Origin: Anaspis maculata
Lineage: Eukaryota; Arthropoda; Insecta; Coleoptera; Scraptiidae
Assembly: GCA_949128115.1 (NCBI GenBank)
Contig: OX421964.1
Span: forward strand, 20,732,892-20,796,891
DNA: 64,000 nucleotides
Direction: 5' to 3'
This document shows positions 10,999 to 22,637 of this stretch, one piece after another. Below the pieces are notes generated by a model. The model was given only the letters and a program-made list of their open reading frames with translations, searched no databases and was not told where the DNA came from. The position numbers were made by a program, and so were the translations under genes. How positions within the stretch are numbered: the stretch's first letter is position 1; each line of letters starts with the position of its first letter.

Positions 10999-11554
10999 AT
11001 AACGAATGGTCCGAAAGTTTTGGGAAATGATTCAAAGCTAATAACTTTTTCTGGGTAGTCTTAATTTTTCAACTTGATATTGCAAAAAATAACACCATAT
11101 ATAGCAATAACAAATTCATATCCAACATATTGATAATGGACCATCATCTTCGATGGATCTCAATCTTCTTCTGCCATGTTCCATAATTCTCTGTATCAAT
11201 TTCTGCAATCCGTAATTGGTCTTCATTTGCAGCTTCCCATCCCTTGTCGTATACTATCCTGCTCAATACTTACCAAAAATCTTATATTGGTCGAGCTTGC
11301 GGTACATTGGAAGGCAGGAGCTCAGAGAAATTAATCCTGCTGTTTGTTGTCCAGAGAATGATCGAACATGGCAGAAGAAAACTGGGAGCCATCAAAGATA
11401 TTGGTCCATCTTCAATAATATGTTGAATATGAATTTGGTATTGTTGAAGATGATGCTAGTTTTTGCAATATTAGGTAAGTTACAAAATTAAAACAATCCA
11501 AAGAAAGTTATTAGCTTTTAAAAAATTTCACAAAACTTTCGGACCATACGTTAT
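10999..11554. mobile_element. MITE-like element with ~70-bp inverted ends (556 bp)
   Basis: The left end begins ATAACGAATGGTCCGAAAG and the right end is its inverted counterpart with few mismatches, the similarity running inward about 70 bp through AGCTAATAACTTT. The interior has short open frames but no transposase motif. A target duplication could not be fixed with certainty. It is probably a non-autonomous DNA transposon. Confidence 0.75.
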
Positions 11555-11867
11555 GGGAACAAGATCTTTCCTGAACCACTTGGAAAGAACCAAACAATTT
11601 TTTTGTGAAGTGGGGACTGTTCAAATTCTTTCATTTTTGCAACGCCTGGTTGAGCGCTCTGTACGACTATTACGGAACACTTGTGCCGGAAATGGTCCAT
11701 GACCTAGGAGGATATAAGAATAAGGAGGGAGAAGATATAAGAATAATAGCTTATAAAAAATCTTATGGACCATTTTGAAAGTAATCTTCCAAAAACTTTG
11801 TTTTTTTTCACTTTATTCCGATAAAATAGGACAGAAAACTTGAAATGTAGGACTTCTATTTGACCAA

Positions 11868-12783
11868 ATCAGTGACAGACAATATGGACAGGGAGCTGGT
11901 GCCTCAAAACTTACATCATAAGGTATACTTGATTTCAACCCTGTAGGTCTAATATGCGTTGATAAGGTTGGTCAAAATTGCTTTTTCTTGCATGTCAGAC
12001 CGGGGGCTTCTAGCTGGTATGAGCCTGTCAATTTTCGAAAAAATTGCCAAACATTTACGTCATAAGGTACATGAATGAAACCAACTGGATTTTGTGTGGA
12101 AACATCCCCTTGATCGAAAATCTGGTCATAAGACAAAATTTTCAGGGGCTTTCGGTCCACAAGACAAGTTTGAAATTTTCAAAAAAGAGCCAAAATTTTT
12201 GAATCTTTTCACAGGCGTTTTGTTGACTAACTCTCCAAGTGTAACATATATTTGTAATCAAGATGAAAAACGGAATCGATTTCCATGTTGAAATACAGGA
12301 TGTACCATTTGAGAACAAATTTTTGATGTTGCACCCTGTAAGCGATGTACCATTGAAAATTTTTGTGGACAGATTCGAAACCTGCGTAAAAAGTTACGTG
12401 AGAATCGTTTTTCATTCCTAAAATTATGCCAAAGGAGGAGTCTCCAGGAGGAGGTAAATTTAGGCCTTTTTTGAAAATTTCAAAATTGTCCTATGGACCG
12501 AGAGCCCCCAAAAATTTTGTCTTATGACCATATTTTTGGTAAGGGAATGTTCCCACACAAAAGCCTGTTGGTTTCATTCATGTACCTTATAACATAAATT
12601 TTTGACATTTTTCGAAAATTGACAAGCCTATACCAGCCTAAAGCCCCTGGTCTGACATGTGAGACAAAGAAATTTTTAACAACCTTATCAACGTACATTG
12701 AACCTACAGGGTTAAAATCATGTACCTTATGACGTAAGTTTTGAGGCACCAGCTTCCCTGTCCAATATAATCTGTGATTTGTA
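11868..12783. mobile_element. Long-hairpin (foldback) element A, arms ~330 bp
   Basis: Arm 11868-12205 is repeated in inverted order at 12455-12783, for example ATAAGGTACATGAATGAAAC against its counterpart near 12570. The loop is about 250 bp. Arm identity looks to be about 80% by eye, and the ends fade without a clear terminal motif. No coding potential was recognised; the open frames on both strands (11972-12160, 12522-12800) are mirror images of each other. Confidence 0.8.
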
Positions 12784-12829
12784 TAGGATCTGGGAAACAT
12801 TAAATATGGAACTCGAAAATTTTGATGAC

Positions 12830-13880
12830 AGTGCTTGGATTACCAACTACTAACTGTTGTTAAAGTAACACCAGCTCCGGTCTCTGGTATTACCTGAAGT
12901 GCCGCCCAACCGCATCTTCTCGGAGGAGGCCCACGACCCCGGCTCCGTCCTCCTCGGTCCACTCTCGAGGACACAAATCCGATCCGGGGCCCCAGAGCCA
13001 TTCGGGAAACCGTTACAGGGCGTTGTGTAAAAAGGCTTATATAAATTCGTGTACCCAGCAGACGTATTTAATTGGATTTTCATTAGATGAAGTGACCCAT
13101 GCCCGGCTTGTCCCGCCTTTGCTGAACCGGAGAACCCTCCATCTACCACTTATGCAAACACACGCAAAATGCTGAAGACGGATCGGCGGACACGTGCGTG
13201 TGTATACGCAGGATTAACGGTCGATTCCACCTTTTAATTGGATTTTAATTGACACAGGATCTAAAGGAAATTGATTATCCACCTTCTCACGCACATATCC
13301 GGGCGGCAGCGTGTACCTTCAGTACATGAGTATAGGTACAACAACACAAATACAAAAACTGCAATCAACCCTTTTTTGATAAGGGCAAACAAGCAGGTTT
13401 GTGAAGGGGCATGCACGGAGAAAAAATAACCATCTTCGACAAGTTGGGAGTTTGTATTTGCCAGGCAAATGCCTGTTTAGTTCTGCGTCGAGTTTCGCAG
13501 CGATGGTGGGTGGTGGTGGATGGTGAATATCTAGGAGCTGTGTGTGTGTGTGTTGTGTGTAGCTCTAGAGCAACCATAGCATAGCACTGGCGGAATTTAA
13601 TTTCGCTGTTGTCCGAGTGGGTTAAGTTCCGTGCATGCAAATCCGCCCAGCAGCACCACCGTAAATTAATTACGTGAGAGAGAACGGGACAAGTCCCGTT
13701 AACGAACTTCTATGATTGTGGATTTATTGTTGGGTTATTGTTCGTTTTGACTTCGGCTCCGGCCATCAAGGGCTTCTGCCCGAAATCCGCAGCCCAAATT
13801 TGCATAGCGCGCGACTTTTGTTGCGATCGTTTTGATTCAGGAGGTGACGGTGGTATACAGAAAGAATGAAGTAGAATTCA
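12830..13880. other. GC-richer unique DNA, possible host noncoding or regulatory DNA
   Basis: No transposon ends or coding domain were seen. The stretch has repeated homeodomain-like TTTAATTGGATTTT words (about 13069 and 13234), an octamer-like ATTTGCAT at about 13798 and a TG dinucleotide run at 13541-13559. Its composition differs from the surrounding transposon-derived DNA. A conserved host element is possible but is inference only. Confidence 0.3.
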
Positions 13881-14340
13881 TAAAATAATACTTGAGCCGT
13901 TCGCGCGTTTCAACCAAAACGAAAGATGAAGAATCAAAGTTACACCGTTGCAACACCATACATATCAGTATTTTAAACATTTTTCTGACTTACACATATG
14001 CGCACATTTTGATAAAAGCTCCAGCTGTGGACAGCCCAGCAAAAAATACAAATACCGTAGAAGCCATTCTGAAATGAGCTCAGCAGTTCAACTCTGCTCT
14101 CTCCCTTTCAAATCATTTACAAAGGTCATGCAAATTAAGTGCTCAGCACGTATCGAAAACGTAATTAACACGTATTAAATATGTTTTAAGGACGTACTAA
14201 AAATGTAAAAGACTAAACGGAGTAAAATCACTGGACACACCTTGATTGAGGGAAAAGTCAATTGTAGATTTGCTTTGGTGGATTCTGGCTTATTGACCAA
14301 TGTGAATTTTGGTTCAAATCAGATGATGATTCTTCAGATT

Positions 14341-14756
14341 TCACGCGTTTTCCACCGAATCACCATTACACATTATCAGTGCATCTGATAACGATTTGTT
14401 CAATAACCGGCAAAGTAATTCGTTTTTCTCTTGAAGTTCCAGAATCAATTGATCTTTCGTCTTGATGATAATCTTCAAAAAAGGAAACTTCATCTTCGTA
14501 CTTATCAGTATCACTCCGTCTGTCGACAAGAACGTTTCATCTAAGTCCTTTTCATCGTTCGTCTTCTCAAACACTGAGCAGCAGACAATCTCAGCGTTGG
14601 TGGGAACACACCCTTCCACTCCTGATAACAATTGAGGTGGTAGTACCTACACTTTGCACCTTGAGCACTGGACTCTTTTAAAGACGGTATTTTCACTGCA
14701 CGCACGCAGCAAAGTTCCGATTTTCTGGAGACGACATCGGATCGACCGTCTGCCAT
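14341..14756 (-). pseudogene. LINE ORF1-like fragment (finger plus coiled coil)
   Basis: A minus-strand frame starts with MADGRSDVVSRKSELCC, with spaced Cys/His residues including CRYYHLNCYQ. After a frameshift near 14590 it continues as FLKIIIKTKDQLILELQEKNELL, a short coiled-coil. A PHD-like finger followed by a coiled coil is typical of ORF1 proteins of several insect CR1/Daphne-type LINEs, which bind the element RNA. No ORF2 follows; the LTR element begins 360 bp away. The assignment rests on pattern similarity and could be wrong. Confidence 0.35.
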
Positions 14757-14817
14757 GACGCTTATCTTAAAAGCTCTTCATCTGAGCTAATATTAGTAAT
14801 GTTATGCTTTTCCTTTT

Positions 14818-14978
14818 TGTTATGTCTTTATACTTTATTCTATCCCTCTTCATTGGGACATACTGAGAGAAGGTATTGATCGCAACAAGTTCGAACCAAA
14901 AGTGTTTTATTCTTCCTTTTTATATGTACAACTTTTTTACCATAAAAAGCCAAACAGATAAAATGCCGATACATTACA
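14818..14978 (-). repeat. 3' LTR of the mag-like element
   Basis: This 161-bp copy is nearly identical to the LTR at 19428-19584, differing by small indels such as an extra GAGAGA-like insertion near 14870. In the coding direction it starts TGTAATG and ends ATAACA, with the usual TG...CA ends. Confidence 0.9.
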
Positions 14979-14990
14979 CCCTTCCTCCTT
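14979..14990 (-). other. Polypurine tract
   Basis: On the minus strand AAGGAGGAAGGG directly precedes the 3' LTR. This is the expected position of the second-strand primer in an LTR retrotransposon. Confidence 0.75.
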
Positions 14991-15157
14991 CAAATAAATT
15001 GATTGGAGGTGATTAATTATTATTTACATAATTTATTTATACATGGCTTTGTATACTTATACAAATTCATACATACCTTAAACTATTTATGAGTACATTA
15101 TTTACAGTACATTTTCAATTATATACAAGTCTATCATGTTTTTTCGCTACTCTCTTA

Positions 15158-15284
15158 CGGCTCGATACCAAGTTGGGGCTGAGACCGCCGTAAGTGCGGT
15201 TACTATAGCAACGGCCAATCAGACCGCTCTATTTGGCAAGTTACGCCGTCCTAACTTTTGCGCCTGCAACTTGGTATCGAGCCC
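15158..15284. mobile_element. 127-bp MITE, PIF/Harbinger-like, with TTA target duplication
   Basis: Terminal inverted repeats of about 17 bp (GGCTCGATACCAAGTTG and its complement) bound 127 bp, and TTA is present immediately outside both ends (15155-15157 and 15285-15287). A 3-bp TWA duplication is typical of PIF/Harbinger elements. It has inserted into the 3' region of the mag-like retrotransposon, so it is younger than that element. Confidence 0.75.
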
Positions 15285-15366
15285 TTAGGTCTAACAATTA
15301 ACTCATTTTGAATATTATCCTCTGAGATATTGCCGTCGCTATCAGGTTTGTCACAATCGAGTGGAT

Positions 15367-16330
15367 CTAAATTATCAGAGAATTGATTTGATTTGTATGA
15401 CGTTTCCACGTTTTGTTCAGTTCAGGTATTTTGACTATATAAGTACACCGACCAATTAGTTTTTCAATTATTCCCTCAATCCAACTACGAACATTCACGT
15501 TTCTGTAATCTTTCACAAACACTTTCTCCCCCACCGAAAAACTCCGCTCCTTTCCCCCAAAATTTCTCTTTTGTGTCTCTTGAGACCTTTCGACGTTTTT
15601 GGCAATTTGACTATATCTCATTACGTTAAATCTGGTACGAACTTCGCGTTGAAACATTAATTGAAATGGAGGAACACCGGTAGTGGAATGTGGAGTTGAT
15701 CGGTAATCGAATAGAAAATTATTTATGATTTCGTTCAAATCAACACTTTTTTCACTTCTACCCAATCAATTTTCAATTGCATATTTCACAGTTTTAGCTG
15801 CATTTTCTATAGCACTGTTTGACTGTGGATTAAAAGGAGCGGATGTGAGATGTTCAATATTGAATTTTTTCATAAAATTTTGAAATTCAGCACTAGTAAA
15901 ACTCCGTGCGTTATCTGAGACCAATGTCTTAGGACTCTAAGGCATTCCGAACCTAGCAAAAGTAGCATGTAAAGCTTTGATGGTAAAGGAACTAGTAATA
16001 GTCGTAGTAGGAAATACTTCAATCCATTTTGAATGTGCATCCAAAACTACTAGTAAAAACTTGTTTAGAAATGGACCAATATAATCGATATGTATCCGCG
16101 AAAATGGTTCTTGAGGCCATTCCCAAACATGCAATTTCGTTTTAGGGAGATTAGTTTTATTTAAACAGCATTGTTCGCAAGTATTTGCTAGTTCCTCAAT
16201 ATTTTGATTGATACCAGGCCAGAAAAAGTGACATCTTGCAAGTGCTTACATTTTAACAATACCGAAGTGCGAAAGGTGTAATTGAGAAAGAACTCTCTTT
16301 CAACGTTTCAGGAATAATGATGCAGTGGTT
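15367..16330 (-). pseudogene. mag-like integrase, broken
   Basis: Open pieces at 15937-16134 and 15367-15765, with connecting sequence, read as a retroviral-type integrase. The catalytic core is visible as IHIDYIGPF (first Asp), then VSDNARSF (second Asp), then NPQSNSAIENAAKTVK with the Glu. A zinc-binding HHCC remnant lies near 16140-16300. The C-terminal part carries FSVGEKVFVKDY and ends with a stop at 15367. It would insert the cDNA into host chromosomes. Stops between the pieces prevent function. Confidence 0.85.
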
Positions 16331-16559
16331 CCACAATAAAACATTATTTCCGATTGATAACTGATTACGAATTTTGTAATACTTTTTGAAATTGACGTTC
16401 TTTTTGGCTGTACTTGGCCAACTCTTTTTTACAAAACTCATTACAGCACTCAAACATTTGTCAATGTTCGTATTTTTTTAATCTTCTCAAAATTGACTGT
16501 TATTTCCGAATTTGCAAAGTAGTGAACATAATTTATGTCCACGTCTTCCCAAACTTCAC

Positions 16560-17241
16560 CTTCTTCATTTTCGATCGGTAGACGTGACAAAAAATCCGCA
16601 GAATTTCTCTTGGAATGTATATAATTTTATATCTGTAATTAGATAAAATTACTGCCCATCATCGCCTCAAACGGTTCGCGGAAAATTGCGGAATACTTTT
16701 TTTCGACTTGAAAATTGCAACAAGAGGCTTATTATCAGTGACCAAGATAAACTGCTGCCCATAAAGGTATTGGTTGAATTTGCAAAGACCAAAGATAATT
16801 GAGAGCCCCTCGCGTTCTATCTGCGAATTTTTTTTTCGGCTGCCGAAAGGCTTCGTGAAGCGAATTAAATTCGGCGCTCTTGTCCATCGGGAAAAATATG
16901 AGAAATCACAGCGCCTATGCCGTATAGACTAGCATCAGTTGTTGAACGCAATTCGTAATTTGGGTTGTAATGGGCTGAAATTTTTGGAGACATTAACAAT
17001 TCTTCAACTTGGTTGAAAGCTTCATTACATTCTTCAGACCAAAACCATTTTACATCTTTTTTTGGTAACTCATGCATGGGACTAAGAACTGTAGACAAAT
17101 TGGGCACAAATTTACCGTAGTAATTGATGATCCCAAGAACTGACTGTAATTGCTGAACGTTTGTTGGAATAGGTGCATTCTTAATTGCTCCAATTTTATC
17201 TGGCATGGGATGCAAACCATGCTCATAATAATGAACCCTAG
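16560..17241 (-). pseudogene. mag-like RNase H and connection region
   Basis: The frame 16865-17215 contains LGIINYYGKFVPNLS and DASLYGIGAVISH, the link from RT to RNase H with the first active-site Asp. Further fragments to about 16560 include GLCKFNQYLYG and VTDNKPLVAIFKSK, which fit the middle of RNase H. It would degrade the RNA strand during reverse transcription. Stops and frameshifts separate the fragments. Confidence 0.8.
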
Positions 17242-17880
17242 TTAAGAAACTTTATCTTTCAAGAAATCACATTTGTCTAAAAATCCTTTGAGTCCAGCAT
17301 CTGCCAAAATACTGAGTACTTTATCCAACCTTCCCCAATGCTCGTGCTTATTCCTACCACTGATCAAAATATCGTCCAAAAAATATACACACTCTTCTAT
17401 TCCTTGCAACAATGACGACATTATCTTTTGAAATTTGCCACAAGCTGGCGAAACTCCATAAGGGAATCTTTGGTATCTGAAAAGACCCTTATGAGCTGAT
17501 GTTGTTACCAGTTCTTTTGACTTTTCATCGAGAGAAATTTGTGCGTATGCTTGAGATAAATCAATTTTTGAAAATACCGTTCCGCCCTGTAATTCAGCAA
17601 AAAGGTCATCGATTTTAGGTAATGAGAATTGATCTATCTCGAGCAAGGGGTTGATTGTTACTTTGAAGTCACCGCAAATCCTGACTTGACCTGACTTCTT
17701 TATAACGGGCACGATAGGAGTTGCCCAGGCTGAATAACTCACTGTCTGCAAAACACCACTTTCGACCAAATTGTCCAACTCACATTCTACTTTCTCTCCT
17801 AAACCATAGGGTAATGGTCGAGCTTTTACAAATTTTGGTGTAGCTTGACTGTCTTTTAGTTCCAAGAAATTATATCTTTA
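17242..17880 (-). pseudogene. mag-like reverse transcriptase
   Basis: A 207-residue open piece of a Ty3/gypsy reverse transcriptase. Landmarks are VIKKSGQVRICGDFK (about 55-68), FSKIDLSQAYAQI (about 98-110), LFRYQRFPYGVSPA (about 128-141) and the active-site box FLDD (about 162-165), a common variant of YVDD. It breaks off at KDKVS where a frameshift leads into the RNase H connection. At its 5' end a one-base shift separates it from the protease frame. It copies element RNA into DNA within virus-like particles. Confidence 0.9.
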
Positions 17881-17889
17881 TTGAAATGT

Positions 17890-18182
17890 CCCAACCCTTT
17901 AGGAAAAACTGACTTATGATTCTGAACCAAACTTGGAAAGTCAATACTGCAATCTGCATAGTGAACATTCAATCCAACATTAAACATTGACATGAAATCT
18001 CGTCCTAATATCGGCGGACCTCCGTTTTTGTTTACATAAAATGTTACCCTTTTTTCATGTTTTTGAATTTTACATTGTAATCCAAGGTTCCCAAGTTAAC
18101 CACTCTGGAACCATTATAAACATTTAGTGAACGGTTACTGGAAGACAATTTAATAATCTCATTGGAAAGGGATTCTATACCA
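17890..18182 (-). pseudogene. mag-like protease, second half
   Basis: This minus-strand piece contains VTFYVNKNGGPPILGRDFMS. The ILGRD word is the conserved C-terminal block of retropepsin-type aspartic proteases. The first half, with DSGAS, is separated from it by the inserted LINE scrap at about 18183-18434. A frameshift joins this piece to the reverse transcriptase. Confidence 0.75.
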
Positions 18183-18390
18183 TGGCGGAATCCTTGGAGG
18201 ATTCAGGTTAACCGATACAATGTGATACAATGTGATGCAATACTTGCTTATAATTTGGTTGTTATCTTGTTATTTGTTATATTATGTTGTCAGTTTCCAT
18301 CCGTCTCGTATTTCTTTTCATTTTTATTTATTTTTTCTTAAACATGTTGACTTGCTAAATGTATAAATTGTACCGAATAATAGCAGAAAA

Positions 18391-18429
<39 letters not shown>

Positions 18430-18434
18430 TATTA
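18183..18434 (+). mobile_element. LINE 3'-end scrap with (TATC)n tail, inside the protease gene
   Basis: About 250 bp of non-retroviral sequence interrupts the protease frame and ends in a perfect (TATC)n run (about 18395-18430). A microsatellite tail at one end is the hallmark of a 5'-truncated LINE insertion. No coding part remains and the target duplication is unclear. Confidence 0.6.
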
Positions 18435-18469
18435 GCGAAATGTTTTTTCCAAAAGTGATTTGATATCAC

Positions 18470-18745
18470 TCAAACAGAGGCACCAGAATCTAAGTGAAAA
18501 ATATGTTCGTTTTCACCTATATTCACCTTGATAAGAAATGGGTTTTCAATGTCACAACTGTTGACTGGAAAAACTTCTTCACTTTCGATAAAATTCTGAG
18601 CTTGATTTTTACGAATATTGGAACTTCTCGAACCTTTTTTTGCACACATAGAAAATAAATGACCTTTAACGTGATATGTATCACAGGTATAATTTAAATA
18701 CCGACATTTTGACGTAGGATGGTTGCTTCGTCTACAACACCACAT
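18470..18745 (-). pseudogene. mag-like gag zinc knuckles and protease first half
   Basis: The frame carries Cys/His zinc-knuckle sequence: a first knuckle around CCRRSNHPTSKC, and a second reading CDTYHVKGHLFSMC in which the second Cys is replaced by Tyr. It then reaches FHLDSGASV, the active-site triad DSG of the aspartic protease, and a stop. The zinc knuckles would package RNA. The frame is shifted relative to the upstream gag piece, overlapping it at 18694-18745. Confidence 0.8.
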
Positions 18746-19389
18746 TTTGTACCTTGCAATCCACCACTTGCTTGTGGTTGATTTTGCTGTCTCGCTTGAA
18801 ACTTCTTCGCTACTACGTGGTAGACACCTGGCTCCATTTTAACCACTGTAGTCAATGTAACTGGGCTGGCTGCTGATTTTGCGACAGCTATAACCACAGC
18901 GTCGGCTAACGTGCAGGAGAGTGTTTCTTCAAAAAGTCTGTCTTGAACAGGTCCACGGTTGAAACCAGCAATAAAGCGATCCCGTAACACCATATCGATG
19001 ACGGTAGCGTCGAATCCACAATTGGCCGCTTTGCTTCTGACTCTAGCTGACCAGTCTTGGTTACTTTCATTTGGTTCCTTAAAAGCAGAATAAAATTTGT
19101 ACCTTGCCGCGAATGTCGTCTCACCAGCTTGGAAATGGGTGTCGAACAGTTTCACCAACTGATCGAACGTCTTCGATTCTGGAACAATCGGTAGACATAA
19201 ATCGTAGATGAGCTTGTACGCTTCTTCGTCTAGCGCATTCAACAACAACGCTCGCTTGACATCTTGATCCTGGACACCATTTACTATAAAATAGTTATCC
19301 ATGCGACGCTTGTGGATACTCCATTCACAACTTCCAGAAATGAATTCACGCAGCTGGCCATAGTAGGGCGATGTTCGCTCGGGCGGCAT
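18694..19389 (-). pseudogene. mag-like Gag (capsid region)
   Basis: The ORF begins most plausibly at the ATG at 19389 (MPPERTSPYYG), just downstream of the primer-binding site. An upstream in-frame TTG is unlikely to be used. It encodes about 230 residues with the capsid pattern of mag-type Gags (NYFIVNGVQDQDVKRALLLN, then FDTHFQAGETTFAARYKF). It would form virus-like particles. It runs off frame near 18745 at the zinc-knuckle boundary, so Gag is not intact. Confidence 0.8.
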
Positions 19390-19413
19390 TGTTCTCACTT
19401 GATTTTCCGTTAT

Positions 19414-19424
19414 CTTCGTCGCCA
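19414..19424 (-). other. Primer-binding site
   Basis: Three bases inside the 5' LTR, the minus strand reads TGGCGACGAAG. This fits, with one mismatch, the complement of the 3' end expected for some serine tRNAs. The tRNA assignment is from memory and unverified. Confidence 0.55.
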
Positions 19425-19427
19425 ATT

Positions 19428-19584
19428 TGTTATGTCTTCGTACTTTATTCTATCCTCCTTCATTGGGACATACGGTATTGCATGATCGTAACAAGTTCGA
19501 ACCAAAAGTGTTTTATTCTTCCTTTTTATATGTACAACTTTTTTACCATAAAAAGCCAAACAGATAAGATGCCGATACATTACA
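19428..19584 (-). repeat. 5' LTR of the mag-like element
   Basis: This copy pairs with 14818-14978. It sits directly before the primer-binding site and gag, so it is the promoter-bearing LTR. It is short (157 bp), as in several mag-like elements. Confidence 0.9.
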
Positions 19585-19589
19585 CTTTT

Positions 19590-20446
19590 CATCTGAGCTA
19601 TTTGGGCGGTAGGTGGCATCATACCCGGCTATAACAATTGTTTCTTCTTGAGTTTCATTTGCATGATTTTCGTCACATCATTCTCATGAATCTCAACATC
19701 AGAAACCGCCTGCAACAATTTTGGATTGATCAGAAACTATCCCAGATTAGATATCTCTTCACACCCCTGTATACTCTGGGTATACTCTGAGTTTTTTATG
19801 TCGCTAGTGAAAGAATCCCAGAGCCCCTTGTGATATCTGTTAAAAGATTCGCTGCGGGTGTGCTGGATAGGCTAGGTAAGCCAGTCTCAGAAGGGCAGCT
19901 TAAAATTCTTGCAGGTTTTCCCCGCTTCTTAAAGACTTAAAGTCCTAATCTTTAGCTATGTCTGATGAATTTTACCGTATGTAATTGTTCCCATATTGGA
20001 CCTCCAGCACCCTAGTCAGCTTGACAAAGTCCTGCGCTCACTGGAATCGTCTGTAACAGCTCCAACGCTGGGTCTCTGAGAAACAGGAGCGAACCCGTAT
20101 CTTTTTCGTCTTCACTCCATCTATGTGTCTGCAGCAGCGTCTTTTGTAGGTTGTGTTGCTGTGATAAACGTGTTTAATTAATTTTACCACGTCCTGATGT
20201 CATCTGGATCTAATTTTCGCAGTATAGACATTTTTTCAATCAGCTTCTGTGCGCCTTTTACTCCTCAACCTGTCATCCATCTGTCAAGGTGATATTACAC
20301 TTACATGTTTCAAGCTCTGGTCAGTGGGGCACTGGCCGCAAGTTAGCAAATTTCCAATGACACTTTTTATCATCTTTGACAGCATAACTATAGTCCAGTG
20401 AGTTTTCTTCTCAAAGCTGATGTCCTTATAGCTCTACGCACTGGAT
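19590..20446. other. Unique DNA, nothing recognised
   Basis: No gene or transposon end was supported. A single GAGCCCCTTGTG word near 19820 resembles one satellite monomer but is isolated. Confidence 0.4.
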
Positions 20447-20763
20447 ATACGCTCAACTAATGTGACGTCAAAACGTGAGTTTTGTATGAAAACAACTAAC
20501 ACGTAAGTTGGCAACACTTCTTGTCAAAGTGACAGCAAATGGAATATTTGCAGACCAATAGATACAACGACTTTCCTGTGGGGTGTATCGTTCGAGGGTG
20601 GGATAATGCTGGTAAAACACATTTACATTTTGTTTGACAGCTGCAGTGGAGGATGTGGGAAGGGGAGAGAGTAGGAATCAGGAGTGACAGTAAGTGCTGC
20701 CAACCAAGCAGAGATGTTTTCATACAAAACCCAACTTTTGACGTCTTCACTAATTGAGCGTAT
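20447..20763. mobile_element. 317-bp MITE with ~70-bp inverted ends
   Basis: The left end ATACGCTCAACTAATGTGACG is mirrored at the right end near 20740-20763. The similarity continues inward through GTTTTGTATGAAAAC and TTGGCA. The interior is about 180 bp and noncoding. The flanks could fit a short A/T duplication, but this is uncertain. Confidence 0.75.
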
Positions 20764-22637
20764 TTTGACTGTAGATCTTTTTTAAAACAATTTTGAACGG
20801 TACCTATTGCACCAGAGAAAGAACCTTTCACAGTGTAAATACTTGCACATGGTAAGATCCGTTGAGCTCTTTGAAATGTCACATTATCCAAAAATTTTAT
20901 TTTTTGGAGAAGTCAGAATCGTCCATTACTCGCAGTATAACCATTATAAAACCCTAAACACATTGTAACAATGCGCTTCTTGCGAGATACCTTGTCTGAA
21001 ACATAAGAAACGTCCAAACACTTTAATGTTTCAAACAGCATGTTCCTTCTTGATTGAGTATAATTAATTATACGTATACGAGCATACGTTAATACGTGAT
21101 AAACATGGAAATAAACAGCACTAGGTAACTTACGGAGTTCTGCATCAAGACACGTCCTAATGCAGCACAAACACGTCCGTTGCAACCGACTTGGATGTCC
21201 ACCACAATGCTGAATTTACGACTTTATATGAGTTCGAGACAATCGTCAGCGCTCAGACTTTAACCAACAACAGTCCTGCATGCCTCGCCGAAGTTACAGT
21301 CCTTAACTCGGTATACCGTACAATAATTGCCAACGACCAGGAAATTAAACTGGAGAATGCCATGCATATGCAAACTGCTGCACAGCACCTGTTATTTCGC
21401 CAGAGTTGTTGTTCTCCAGTGAACATTCCAACTTTAAATATACTTGATATACAATGCGATAAATTTGACACAATTTTGTATTTGGAGTTGACTCAGCCCT
21501 AAAATATTTAGAGAAAAATGAACCAATCCACCAATCCAGTCGCTCAAATTGACAGAGAACTTTGCTTCCAAACTCAAATTCAACTGGAAATAATGTTAAT
21601 TGCGCGTTTCTCACTTGAAGAAGTGATACATCTCACCAATGTGAAGTAAACGTAGACAGATAACAGTAACTATGTTGAGCACTGTAGCAGTTACACAACC
21701 AGTGGGACGTTGCAGTGTAAGTAATTCAAAGCACTGATCAACTCAACAAAGCAGAAAGTGTTTTGAAAGTTTCTGTCTGACGTCCCAAAATTTCCTTAGA
21801 ACAACAAAAATTGCGGAGCTCTTCGAAATTGAGTTTGGCCAAGAATTTGATGATGGACGTGTGCCCGCGTGCGCCATCAACCGCAGTTCCTGCCAGAGGG
21901 GCCATAGGTACAGTGTCAGATTACTTGGTCGGCCAAGGAACTTTGGGATGGGAATCTCCAACTATCACAAATTTCCCATTTAACTAGTAAATTATGTTAG
22001 AGGGGGCCAACTTAGTTGATTGAAACCCTATATGTGGCATGCGTACACTACCTATATATCTATATTCACCACTTTCGCCCACGATCCACTCATTATTTAC
22101 AAGAGTTGGCTATGCTGCTGCCTGAGCGCCGTGGTGGTAGTGCCACTTCTACCAACATCACGGACCAAACGTATTAAAATAGGGAACGAGCGCCCGGGTT
22201 GCGTATGCGGACTGCTAAAATCGCCCTCGTCTTTCCTCCCTGATGGTGGTCCGCCATGCCGCGGTGTTTTGCCTTGCCGGCCCCGTCCTTTGCAACATTT
22301 TCATGTTTCATACTCATCAGCGACGCATTCATACGCAAGTTTGCCGCAATTTATCGTTATAGAATTCCTGGTTGCTTTCTGCTTGGCGTACATACAGAAG
22401 CCTTGTTTTTGCATTTTGTGCGCGCCGAGCTCAGTCCAGAACTTTGTAATACACAGTTTGTTGGTATAGAAAACTTGTAAACATTCAAATGGTTATTCCG
22501 TTCATTTCGACGAAAATATAATTAATATAAATCAATGTAAATATAATTATGTGAGTATTTTATAATACCTATATCTAGGTGAACAGGTGAAACAAACCAG
22601 TGATAATTCCTCGCTCATCGTAAATAATAATGCTGTA
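20764..22637. other. Unique DNA; GC-richer segment at 22100-22450
   Basis: No known domain was recognised in the short frames (20913-21185 minus, 21191-21502 plus). The segment at about 22110-22450 is GC-richer and free of recognisable repeats; frames there (22020-22469) look compositional. It could be host noncoding DNA. Confidence 0.3.

Larger units (their letters stand above)
14818..19584 (-). mobile_element. Degenerate Ty3/gypsy retrotransposon, mag-like, with both LTRs
   Basis: The element is bounded by direct LTRs (14818-14978 and 19428-19584), both beginning TGTTATG and ending ATTACA as written on the plus strand. A 5-bp target duplication CTTTT flanks them (14813-14817 and 19585-19589). 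Transcription runs on the minus strand: primer-binding site, gag, protease, reverse transcriptase, RNase H, integrase, polypurine tract. This order is that of Ty3/gypsy. No envelope gene is present. Stops, frameshifts, a LINE scrap (about 18183-18434) and a 127-bp MITE (15158-15284) show it is inactive. Confidence 0.9.

Noticed and set aside
22020..22480. 149-residue plus-strand frame and an overlapping 74-residue frame
   Set aside because: No recognisable domain, unusual composition and no splice or expression evidence; treated as noncoding.
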